Part shown: piece by piece, positions 10,470 to 19,541 of the stretch
How positions within the stretch are numbered: position 1 is the stretch's first letter
How the letters are laid out: the number at the start of each line of letters is the position of its first letter
Assembly (NCBI GenBank): GCA_913061515.1
Contig: CAJXSF010000004.1
Span: forward strand, 34,619-98,618
Source of the DNA: an uncultured Gammaproteobacteria bacterium
GTDB taxonomy: Bacteria > Pseudomonadota > Gammaproteobacteria > Pseudomonadales > Pseudohongiellaceae
Direction of reading: 5' to 3'
Length of the DNA stretch: 64,000 nucleotides
Notes under the pieces: generated by a model
The model's database searches: none
What the model was told of the DNA's origin: nothing
Seen by the model: only the letters and a program-made list of their open reading frames with translations
Translations under genes and position numbers: made by a program

Positions 10470-11417
10470 GTGAGATCACTGAAATGGGTGAGATTGTTAG
10501 TGGCGTTGATCATTTTTAATCTGGGGGGAATTACGATGGCAAGCGCACAAATCTGGGATGAAGTAGAGCACGGCTATGCCGACAATGAAGGCGTTAAGAT
10601 CCACTTTGCGAGCGTCGGCACTGGGCCTTTAGTGGTGATGATTCACGGTTTTCCAGATTTTTGGTACAGCTGGCGGCATCAAATGAACGCCCTCAAGGGT
10701 GACTATCAAGTGGTCGCAATCGATCAGCGTGGTTACAATTTAAGCGATAAGCCAGCGGGAAATGAGCCCTATGCGATGTCGCGATTAATTGCAGATGTAG
10801 CAGCGGTCATTCGTCACATGGGGCAAGAGAAGGCGATAATCGTCGGGCATGACTGGGGTGGGGCGGTGTCTTGGCAGTTTGCCTTCAACTACCCGCAAAT
10901 GGTCGACAAGCTAGTGATTCTTAACCTGCCGCACCCGGTTGGCCAATTGCGAGAATTAACTATCAATCCGGAACAGCGCGCGAACTCGGCTTACGCACAG
11001 CGATTTCAGCAAGGCTCTCCTAGCGATCCGGATATCTTCTTCGGTCAAGCTATGACACCAGAGATACTGGCGAGTTGGGTGACAGACCCAGAGGCGAAGC
11101 AGCGCTATGTTGAGGCATTTAGGCTGTCAGATTTCGATGCGATGTTGGCCTATTACAAAATGAACTACCCAGAGCTGAGGGAACAAAGTAGTCAGGTTCC
11201 CACGCCTCCTCCCGTGCCGCGCTTGCAGATGCCAGTATTGATTTTTCATGGCTTGGCAGATGCCGCCTTGCATTCGGATGGTTTGAACAATACATGGGAC
11301 TGGATCGATGCAGACACTACGATTGTGACGGTTCCCAAGGCTGGCCATTTCGTTCAGCAAGATGGCGCACAGCTTGTGTCATCAACACTTTTTTGGTGGC
11401 TACAGGCCCGGCGCTAA
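10470..11417 (+). CDS. Secreted alpha/beta hydrolase, epoxide hydrolase-like
   Basis: HGFPDFWYSWRHQ, GHDWGGAVSW nucleophile elbow, catalytic His GHFVQQD; GTG start at 10470 gives a signal peptide (ORF track starts at 10389). Confidence 0.85.
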   Translation: MRSLKWVRLLVALIIFNLGGITMASAQIWDEVEHGYADNEGVKIHFASVGTGPLVVMIHGFPDFWYSWRHQMNALKGDYQVVAIDQRGYNLSDKPAGNEPYAMSRLIADVAAVIRHMGQEKAIIVGHDWGGAVSWQFAFNYPQMVDKLVILNLPHPVGQLRELTINPEQRANSAYAQRFQQGSPSDPDIFFGQAMTPEILASWVTDPEAKQRYVEAFRLSDFDAMLAYYKMNYPELREQSSQVPTPPPVPRLQMPVLIFHGLADAALHSDGLNNTWDWIDADTTIVTVPKAGHFVQQDGAQLVSSTLFWWLQARR

Positions 11418-11455
11418 ACAAAAATTTTTAGACAATTGAAGATGGAGAAATCGAA

Positions 11456-13042
11456 ATGAAGTGGAAGGCGAGTTTAGTCATTTTGTTGCTGGTGTCAGCG
11501 TTTGCAAATTCGAGTTTGGCCCAGGAAATTGCCTATCCGGAATCCTTTGACCGCCCAATTGAGCTCTATAGCGTCGCCCTAGGCGACTTCAGCTATCCGA
11601 TCTCCACGGCTGTGCCGCAGGCGCAAGCGTTTTTCGATCAAGGCTTTCAAATGATGTACTCCTTTACGACAGAGGATGCGGCACGATCATTTAGAGAGGC
11701 GCAGAAACTAGACCCAGATTGCGCTATTTGTTTCTGGGGGGAAGCTTGGGCATGGGGCTCTTATCTCAATGGCCCGATGAGCGCGGAGAAATCGCCTCGC
11801 GCCTATGCTGCAATTCAAGCCGCATTGGCGCGCATCGACAATGCTAGCCCAAAAGAGGCCGATCTAATTCGAGCGATGTCGGTGCGATATGTTGAAAACT
11901 TCAGGCCAGAGGGAAGAATGGACCAAGAGCGTGCTTATGCGCAGGAAATGGAAGCAGTGGCCGCCAAGTACCCAAACGATTTGGATATCGTGACATTGTA
12001 TGGTGACTCTTTATTTTTATTGGAGCCCCGGCGCGGCACCCGCGAGTTAGATGACCCCAATGTCGTAAAGCTGCATGGTGTGTTAACGAGCGTTCTTGAG
12101 CGCGATATTAGACACACAGGGGCATGTCACCTTTATATTCATGCTACGGAATCAACCACTAATCCAGGCTTGGCCGAGGAGTGTGCTGAGTTCATTGGTA
12201 ACTCAATTCCTGGGGCGAGCCACATCAACCACATGCCAAGTCACACTTGGAATGAGATTGGCCGTTGGAATGATTCTGTGCGCGCTAATATTATGGCGTG
12301 GCACTCGGATCAAAAAGCGGCCATTGGCGAAGGTTTTGCGATTTATCCAATGCATAATCTCGCAATGTTGTTGTTTGCCGCGAGCATGGATGGCCAAGGT
12401 GCTTTGGCGATTCAAGCCGGAAAAGATTACGAAAAAATCATGAACAGCTCCATGTATCACGTATTAACTCTTGTGCGTTTCGGGCGCTTCGATGAAGTGG
12501 CTGCCGTTAGCAAACGGCCAGAGAATAGCGATTTCGATGGTGGGTCTTGGGATTTTGCTCAAGGGTATGCGGCCTTGAAAATGGGCGATAGCGGGGCTGC
12601 CCGAGACTACTTGCAGCAGCTAGAACGCCTAGCGCAAGACACCACCGATAATTATCGTTTTCACGATGGCAAAAACTTACTCAATGTCCTGGTTGGTATT
12701 CTGCGCGGCGAGATCGCGTCGAGCACCGGCGATATGGCTAGTGCGGTTGAAGCTTTCGAAATGGCTACCGAGGCTTACGATAATATTATGTACGATGAGC
12801 CTGAGCCTTATCCATTCTCTGCGAAACATTGGTTGGGCGCAGCGTATATTGAGATTGGCGAGTTCGACAAAGCCATTGCCGTGTACCAAGAAGACTTGGC
12901 AGAGCATCCTCACAATGGCTGGGCCTTGTTTGGCATCAAGCAGGCCTTAGCCGCTAAGGGCGAGTCAGACCCTGAGATAGACGCACGCTTGGAACAAGCA
13001 TGGGCACGCTCGGATGTGTGGTTGCTTAGTTCAAAGTTTTGA
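11456..13042 (+). CDS. Exported tetratricopeptide-repeat protein
   Basis: Signal peptide (MKWKASLVILLLVSAFANSSLAQ) and TPR-like helical repeats over 528 aa. Confidence 0.75.
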   Translation: MKWKASLVILLLVSAFANSSLAQEIAYPESFDRPIELYSVALGDFSYPISTAVPQAQAFFDQGFQMMYSFTTEDAARSFREAQKLDPDCAICFWGEAWAWGSYLNGPMSAEKSPRAYAAIQAALARIDNASPKEADLIRAMSVRYVENFRPEGRMDQERAYAQEMEAVAAKYPNDLDIVTLYGDSLFLLEPRRGTRELDDPNVVKLHGVLTSVLERDIRHTGACHLYIHATESTTNPGLAEECAEFIGNSIPGASHINHMPSHTWNEIGRWNDSVRANIMAWHSDQKAAIGEGFAIYPMHNLAMLLFAASMDGQGALAIQAGKDYEKIMNSSMYHVLTLVRFGRFDEVAAVSKRPENSDFDGGSWDFAQGYAALKMGDSGAARDYLQQLERLAQDTTDNYRFHDGKNLLNVLVGILRGEIASSTGDMASAVEAFEMATEAYDNIMYDEPEPYPFSAKHWLGAAYIEIGEFDKAIAVYQEDLAEHPHNGWALFGIKQALAAKGESDPEIDARLEQAWARSDVWLLSSKF

Positions 13043-13045
13043 TAG

Positions 13046-13076
13046 AGTTGGGCTAGCTTGACACGCTAGCCCAAAC
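13046..13076. terminator. Hairpin between convergent genes, probable bidirectional terminator
   Basis: ttgggctagc-ttgacac-gctagcccaa perfect 10-bp stem between convergent ORFs. Confidence 0.6.
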
Positions 13077-13078
13077 TT

Positions 13079-13747
13079 TCAGGACAGTTTCGGAATCCTA
13101 ATTGTGACAGAGGAGTCAGACCTTTCAGTTTGTAAGCCGGTGGCATCCACCGGTTCGTCTAGAATAAATTCGCGCGAAAATTGACTCGTAAACGCGCTGC
13201 TCATCTGGCGTCCATTGGTATTGTTTTGGGTCTGATTGCGCACTTGTGCAGAGATCGAGAGTTTATTGTCGGCAAGGTCAGTTTGTAACTCTAACTCGCT
13301 CCCTTGCGCTACGGAGATTACGACTCGAAACTCCTCGTCGGTCTCCTCAACATCTACTTGTGGTTGCTGTATGGTGGCAAAACCGCTTCCAAAAAGGCTA
13401 GGCCTGCTGCCAAAGCCAGCGCTGGCAAACTCTGAAAAAATCCTGTCCATCTCTTCTTCCATCTGCTGCATTTGAGCAAAAGGATCTGTGAAAAAGGAGT
13501 TCGTAAAACCTGCCATAGGAGGAGTTAAAAACGTTTGCGAAGATTGCGTTTGCGCCTGTTGTGCCGCGCTTTGTTCGAGCTTTTCCAATAGCGAGTCTTT
13601 TGTGCTTTTCTCGCTTTCTTGGCCGAAAAGGGACACTTTGTTTAGGGTATCGGAGCTTCCCAAGGTGATGCCAAGGAGGAGGCTCCCGATGATAGAGACA
13701 GTAACAAGGCCTGATAAGAGTAGAGTTTTCCTGCGTGTGTGCATCAC
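13079..13747 (-). CDS. Membrane-anchored or exported Hsp20/alpha-crystallin domain protein
   Basis: N-terminal hydrophobic segment; FAQMQQMEEEMDRIF and C-terminal VDVEETDEEFRVVISVAQG...FSREFILDEPVDATGLQTERSDSSVTIRIPK alpha-crystallin pattern. Confidence 0.8.
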   Translation of the reverse strand: MMHTRRKTLLLSGLVTVSIIGSLLLGITLGSSDTLNKVSLFGQESEKSTKDSLLEKLEQSAAQQAQTQSSQTFLTPPMAGFTNSFFTDPFAQMQQMEEEMDRIFSEFASAGFGSRPSLFGSGFATIQQPQVDVEETDEEFRVVISVAQGSELELQTDLADNKLSISAQVRNQTQNNTNGRQMSSAFTSQFSREFILDEPVDATGLQTERSDSSVTIRIPKLS

Positions 13748-13864
13748 ATCACCTCATAAATAAAAATTGAAATGAATAACAGATGCCGGCTGCTCAGTTG
13801 CCGTGCTTACCGTGTAAAAATAAGGGTGATATAAATAAAATTCAAGAGTAAAAACGAGAGGTTT

Positions 13865-16800
13865 TTACCGCTCTATCGTGTATTTGATGTCAACGCTTTG
13901 AGAGCTACCAGACTTGGCTTCGAGCTTGATATTTTCACTTATGCTGTAGTCGACTGAGAGCGTCGATTCAGTTTCGAACAAGCCGACTCCATAGCGGATA
14001 AACAGCTTTGGCGTTAAATATTTGCCAAGTGTCAGGCTGCTGTTCGAGGTATCCCCGGTGCTAGTGATCGCCAAGGTATCCAAGCCGAGTTGATTGCGCA
14101 CTTGGTTGGTGAGCGATTGTCCCTGATTGATGCCAAGGCTCGTAATCGCGCCCATGAGGGCATTGCTGTCCTGGGATGTGCCAACTTCCGCTAAGGGGCG
14201 CCCGGTTAACATCACTGCAATAATGTCGCCATCGGGCAGAGTCGGAGTAGAGAAAAGCTGGCTGCGTATATTGCGCAGTGTGCCATTCATTTGCACCCCA
14301 ACCTTGACGTTTTCGGCCTGACGCACGGCACGAATGTCCAAGGCGGGGTTATTTATGCTGCCAAAGAATAAAAGCTTGCCATGCTCGATGGTCAATGTTC
14401 GGCCATAGGTTTGGAACACGCCCTGCTCAACGGTGAGCTCACCATAAGTTAGTGGCGCTCCAGTAGCGCGCTGCGTAATCTCTAGGGCGCCTGCTAATTC
14501 GGTATCTAAACCAAAGCCACGGAATCGTGCTTCGTCACCTAGGGTAATCGTCAGCTCTGAGGTGATGCTCATCGCATCCAAGAGGCTGGGGTTGCCATTG
14601 GCGGCATTGTGTACGTTTGGCCTAGAAGTGCTCGCAACAACGACCGTATCGGCAGACACGTCAACGGCAGATTCCGGCAAAGATGTGATGCGAACATCGA
14701 CGATGGGGAGGGTGAGCTTGCCGCTGATATGAATGGCTTCGCTGTCACCCTCTAGGCGCAGCTCTGGTGTTACGGTTAACAAAATTTCTGGATCGTTTAG
14801 CAAAGTAAAGTTTTGGCCGCTAAGGCTCACATCGAATGTGCGTTGTGCTGTTAAAGGTGCCTGTATTTCACTTTCAAAGCGCAGGTTTCCCTCGCCAGAA
14901 CTTGCGCGCCCCTGAATAAAGACCGTTTGACTAATATCGCTAGTAATAGTGCTTTCGATGTCCCGCAGTTCTAGCCCTAATTCAGGAATGTCGACCGCGG
15001 CATCCTCAAGCGCGAGGTTGCCACCGAATTTTGGTGACTCGATGGTGCCTGATATAATACTTAAGCCCGTGAGTCGCCCTTGGGTATTCTGAAGCGAAGG
15101 TACAAAGGCCTCTATCCAACTTAAATCGTCGAAAGCAAGATTAAGCTGGCCGTCGAGATTGCTGTTAGCACTGATCAAAAGCTGGGCGTTAGCGTTGCCT
15201 TGGACTGACATGCCGGAGTTGACAAGATTGGGTTGGTAAAAGTCCAGTTCGCTATTAAGTGTCCATGCATTCTCTGCAAGACTGCCTGTTACATTCGCGG
15301 CTCGCCAATAGAAAGTTTGTGTTTCAGGTAGCTCTTGTTCTGCAATCGCAGTGTCGTCTATGGGCGGCGGTGCTGGTTCAACTTCTATTTGACCTTGCCC
15401 AGCATCAATAGCGAAATTCATAGTTAACGCGCTCAGGTCGGAGCCAAGTTGACCGGCAATTTCAGCGTTTGCATTGAGCATGCCATCAATGCGACTTCCC
15501 ACTGGCAGTGGTGGCAAAAGAGGGGCATCCCGTCTCTGGTCAGCCGCCTGTGGCGAAGGCGCATTGAACAAGTTCAACGGGTATTCGCTCAGAGTCAGAT
15601 TTGCCGAAAGTTCACCGTTGCTAGCCCATTGCCCCGTAACGCATAGAGAGCTAGGCGCTTGTTGCCAGCATTGCTCTGGGAGTGATACTGCACTCTGGCT
15701 GAGTGTTAATGGCGCGGCTTGTACAAGTGACCAAATACCAAGCTCGCTGTCGATCTGTCCAGTTTCTAAGCTTCCTACCCAGCGTATTGCTTCGTTAGTC
15801 AATAATGAGCCTGTGAGAGTCCATTGCGCGGCGGCTAGGGGTGAGGCTACTGTGAACGCTAAGCTATGGGCGGCGGGTAAACCATTGGCTGTAATCTCGA
15901 GCGAATTTATTCGTTGATTGGCGTTGTCGTTGTATTCGATAGCAGTGGCACGTAGTTGCACTCGATTGCTGTTGTTCAGGTATTCTCCGTCGGCAGTGAA
16001 CGAGCCGACTCTTGTGCCTGCGATATTCAGATTCTCGGCGTTTGCGCTAAGGTCTATCTGGGGCGTTTGGGGTGTCCCTTGCACGCTACCAGTTGCATTG
16101 ATGCTGCCTGCGAGCAAAGGTGACAAGGTGCCTAAGTCACTAGCATCTAGTTGCCAGTTAAAATCGATCGTGTTTGCCCAACTGCCATCAACGCTCAGTT
16201 GTGTGCTCCCGCTTTGCGCATTGAGTTCGTTCACTGTGAGCCCTTGGGCCGAATAGTGTATGTCTCCATCCATTAATAATGGATAACCATTGAGCTCTCC
16301 GGTGAATGAAGCAATTGCGAGACTCGCTTCGTACTGCTCGTTGCGTTGTTCTAATGTGAGTAGCGCTGACCCATTGAGTGAACCAAGAACAAGGCCTTCA
16401 GGCAGGAAGGGTTGGTAAGCGCTGCCATCGCTCTCTTGAATGTCTAGTTGCATGGAAAGTTGCAATGGGTCGGCCCATTGCACAGAGCCGCTGCCGGCGA
16501 CTGAGCCAGTCGTAGTGGTGATCGACGCCTGGGTAATTTGCAGTTGTTGATCGTTGATTGTGGTTGCCCAGGCAATGTCGAGTTCTGGCGCAATACTGAC
16601 CCCTTGAGAGTCCTCCACAGAGACTCTTGCGGTGCCGCGAAAATCCAATTCTGCGAAGTCTCCGAGCGTTGTAATTTGTGCTGACTCGATGCGCAAGCGT
16701 TGATTGTCGCTAACTGAATTTGCGGCTAAAACCTGCGGCGCGATGTTATGGCGTAGCTTAAAGCTAGGCGTTGCAGTTGAGGGCTCATCGCTTAACAGGT

Positions 16801-17620
16801 GCAGGCGTAGTTCACCGATACTGCTTAACTCAAGGGGGCGGTGTAATTGATGATTCACCTGCAGAATATTGAGGTTACCACTAAGCTGTAGGTCGCCGCT
16901 GGCATCCTCGAAGTCTTGAGCAATCGGGCCGGTATAAGTCCAGCTAATGCGGCTGTTTAAGGGCAGCGTGGAAACCAGGTCGAGATCCGCTTGCGCGCTG
17001 ACCTGTAAAGGCGCAGAAGCGAGCTGCAAGCGGTTTATTTGTAAGCGCTTATTAACGAGAGAGCCGTTGAACGATAAGGATTGAACCTCTAGAGGTGTCT
17101 CGTCAATATCGATAAATAAGTCTTCTATCAGTACCCGTGAAAAGCGCAGGTCGATAGGCAAGGGCAGGAACGCGGAAAATGGATCGCTGCCTATGCTTGT
17201 GGGCTCGTTATCCGTTGTGGCATTTTGCCATTGCACCTGGACACCTTCTAAGTGCAAAAGGTCGAGCGCGAATTCGCGATTGAGCAGAGTCATGGGGTTC
17301 CAACGTCCCTGCAGCGTGTCGATGCTAATAGCATTCTCGCCTTGCTCTATCACGACACCGCGCAGGTCGAGGCCAGAAAGAAGAGTCCCCAAACTACTCT
17401 CAATATGCATGGTGAAATTGTCACTTTGAGCACGCGTTAACGCCTGCTTGAGTAACCATTGAGAGCCTATATTGGTGCTTATCAGGGTGCTTAAGAGCGT
17501 AAGCACAAGAAGAATCGCAATGAACAGCACAACCGAGCCGACGAAAAATAGGCGCAGCAATTTAGTGCCCATTGAAACGGCGACTTCACTGTCTGGTGGT
17601 TGTGGGGTCATCTCGCTCAC
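13865..17620 (-). CDS. tamB: Translocation and assembly module protein TamB
   Basis: 1251-aa repetitive beta-rich protein with N-terminal TM, C-terminal DUF490-like region (GDIIAVMLTGRPLAE...LFIRYGVGLFE); 4-bp overlap with tamA. Confidence 0.93.
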   Translation of the reverse strand: MSEMTPQPPDSEVAVSMGTKLLRLFFVGSVVLFIAILLVLTLLSTLISTNIGSQWLLKQALTRAQSDNFTMHIESSLGTLLSGLDLRGVVIEQGENAISIDTLQGRWNPMTLLNREFALDLLHLEGVQVQWQNATTDNEPTSIGSDPFSAFLPLPIDLRFSRVLIEDLFIDIDETPLEVQSLSFNGSLVNKRLQINRLQLASAPLQVSAQADLDLVSTLPLNSRISWTYTGPIAQDFEDASGDLQLSGNLNILQVNHQLHRPLELSSIGELRLHLLSDEPSTATPSFKLRHNIAPQVLAANSVSDNQRLRIESAQITTLGDFAELDFRGTARVSVEDSQGVSIAPELDIAWATTINDQQLQITQASITTTTGSVAGSGSVQWADPLQLSMQLDIQESDGSAYQPFLPEGLVLGSLNGSALLTLEQRNEQYEASLAIASFTGELNGYPLLMDGDIHYSAQGLTVNELNAQSGSTQLSVDGSWANTIDFNWQLDASDLGTLSPLLAGSINATGSVQGTPQTPQIDLSANAENLNIAGTRVGSFTADGEYLNNSNRVQLRATAIEYNDNANQRINSLEITANGLPAAHSLAFTVASPLAAAQWTLTGSLLTNEAIRWVGSLETGQIDSELGIWSLVQAAPLTLSQSAVSLPEQCWQQAPSSLCVTGQWASNGELSANLTLSEYPLNLFNAPSPQAADQRRDAPLLPPLPVGSRIDGMLNANAEIAGQLGSDLSALTMNFAIDAGQGQIEVEPAPPPIDDTAIAEQELPETQTFYWRAANVTGSLAENAWTLNSELDFYQPNLVNSGMSVQGNANAQLLISANSNLDGQLNLAFDDLSWIEAFVPSLQNTQGRLTGLSIISGTIESPKFGGNLALEDAAVDIPELGLELRDIESTITSDISQTVFIQGRASSGEGNLRFESEIQAPLTAQRTFDVSLSGQNFTLLNDPEILLTVTPELRLEGDSEAIHISGKLTLPIVDVRITSLPESAVDVSADTVVVASTSRPNVHNAANGNPSLLDAMSITSELTITLGDEARFRGFGLDTELAGALEITQRATGAPLTYGELTVEQGVFQTYGRTLTIEHGKLLFFGSINNPALDIRAVRQAENVKVGVQMNGTLRNIRSQLFSTPTLPDGDIIAVMLTGRPLAEVGTSQDSNALMGAITSLGINQGQSLTNQVRNQLGLDTLAITSTGDTSNSSLTLGKYLTPKLFIRYGVGLFETESTLSVDYSISENIKLEAKSGSSQSVDIKYTIER

Positions 17621-19428
17621 AAGTCCGGCCCCATTGTGATGTGTAAGCGAAAGCCACCGTCATCTAAGCCACGCGCGATATCGGCACGAATCGGACCGAT
17701 TGGCGATTGCCAGCGGATCCCAACACCCACACCGGTGTTCAGAGAAAGGCGTGTGTAATCCGCAAACGAGTTGCCGGCATCGTAGAACACGGCGCCACGC
17801 CAGCTTGGGCGGACAGGAAAGTCATACTCAATGCTCGCGGTTAGTAAGTGTTTACCGCCAATGACTTCGCCGTCATCGTTTTTGGCTCCCAAAGTTCCGT
17901 ATTTATACCCACGAACACTTTGGTCGCCACCGGTAAAATACCGTATCGAAACCGGTAATTCTTCAACACCACCGACGATAGAGGTCGCAAGCTCTGAACG
18001 CAGAAGCAAGCGGCCTACCCCAAGGCTTTGGATGTACTTGGCGCTACCGTAGAGCTGCACAAAGCTCAGATCGGAAAACAGCGCGCTAGAAGCGCCACTG
18101 ACTTGCGTGAATAAACGCCAGCCCTTAGTTGGATAGATTGGGTCGTCTGCAATCGTCTTGGTCCAGTTTATACCGGTGATGGTAAGGTCGCTTTGTTCTT
18201 TGACGTCGTTGATCTCAGATGTTTCATTTTGGTAATTGATGAAAATATTCTGCAGCCAATCTTGCCCTAGCAGCCAAGGGTCAACACTGGAGCGGTAGCT
18301 AACCCCGAGCTTAAAGGTGTCAGCGATAAACGTGTCGTTGTTCTGACCTACATAACCTGTTGAAAAACTGAGGCTTTCGGTGCTCGGTTCGCTCAAAGGG
18401 ATGTTATAGGTCAGATTGCCTCGTTGATCCAACGGTGATAAGGCAATGTCGCTATTGAGGCGGTGCCCAGAGCGATTTAAGTAGCGATCTTCGTGCTCGA
18501 GTGTCACCCGCGGGCCAATGTCTGTAGTAACCCCAATACCGGTAGACCAACTGCGTCGAGGGCGCATGCTCAAATCAATATTGACGGGGACTTCTCGCAC
18601 GCCATTGGCGTTAGCCACTTGTGACGCATTTAATTGTGGGGTGACAGCGACTTCATCAAAGTACTGGCTATTGTTCAGGCTCTCACGTAGCTCGATCAAC
18701 ATCTCCGTAGAGTAGGGTTCTCCGGCGGCGAAGGGCAAAAAACGGCTAATAAAACGTTGTGACAAGGCTTCGATTGGCGTGATGCGAATAGCACCAAAGC
18801 GAAAACGTTCGCCAGGATCAAACGCGATTGTGACGTCCGCCCGATTTTCATCGACATCCACGCGTAACTCCGAGCGGGTGAAGCGCGCGGCAAAATAACC
18901 ATTCTCCACTGCAATCGCGCTGAGCGAAGACTTTAGGTTTTCATATTCACTATGGTCGAGCTGAGTGCCAGTTTGAATTGGTAAACTGCCCAAAAGCGTC
19001 GCGAATGGATCGTTTTGTTCTAGTGGCCTTGTTGGGTCTGGGGCGATATTGACATTGATTTCACCAAAACGAACTGCTTCGCCGGGGGTGAGTTGAATGT
19101 CGAGTTGCCAACAGTTAGCGGTTCTGCTGAATTGATTGTTTTGCTCTAGGCGATAGTAGCCTAGCGCTTGTGCGGCACGCTCAACATTAAGGGCCACTTG
19201 TGGCAACAACCTGTTTAGGCGACGCAGCTCTGTGCTGCAGCGTTCACTGCTGACTGCGAGAAGAGCGCGAATGTTTTCTTCCAAGCGCTCATCCGCCCCG
19301 CGAATCTCAATGAGCGGTCTTGCTTCCTGCGCTAATGCAGGTTGCATGGATGCGATGAAAGCGAGTGCCAGTAGAGCCTTTAGGCTTCGGGCTCTAGATG
19401 TGGTTTTCATCGACATGGGTTTTGACAT
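17617..19428 (-). CDS. tamA: Autotransporter assembly complex protein TamA (BamA family)
   Basis: POTRA-like N-terminus, surface antigen barrel (YFTGGDQSVRGYKYGTLG, GVGVGIRWQSPIGPIRADIARGL); probable start is internal ATG at 19428 (ORF track 19494). Confidence 0.93.
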   Translation of the reverse strand: MSKPMSMKTTSRARSLKALLALAFIASMQPALAQEARPLIEIRGADERLEENIRALLAVSSERCSTELRRLNRLLPQVALNVERAAQALGYYRLEQNNQFSRTANCWQLDIQLTPGEAVRFGEINVNIAPDPTRPLEQNDPFATLLGSLPIQTGTQLDHSEYENLKSSLSAIAVENGYFAARFTRSELRVDVDENRADVTIAFDPGERFRFGAIRITPIEALSQRFISRFLPFAAGEPYSTEMLIELRESLNNSQYFDEVAVTPQLNASQVANANGVREVPVNIDLSMRPRRSWSTGIGVTTDIGPRVTLEHEDRYLNRSGHRLNSDIALSPLDQRGNLTYNIPLSEPSTESLSFSTGYVGQNNDTFIADTFKLGVSYRSSVDPWLLGQDWLQNIFINYQNETSEINDVKEQSDLTITGINWTKTIADDPIYPTKGWRLFTQVSGASSALFSDLSFVQLYGSAKYIQSLGVGRLLLRSELATSIVGGVEELPVSIRYFTGGDQSVRGYKYGTLGAKNDDGEVIGGKHLLTASIEYDFPVRPSWRGAVFYDAGNSFADYTRLSLNTGVGVGIRWQSPIGPIRADIARGLDDGGFRLHITMGPDL

Positions 19429-19541
19429 AAGACTTCTAGGAAAAAATTGCTGCACGACTTGATTATCGCACCTCGCCAAGGCTACGGTATACACTCGTTG
19501 AATGCGATTCGATCAAAGTTTTCTGCTCAAGGTGTCTAAAC

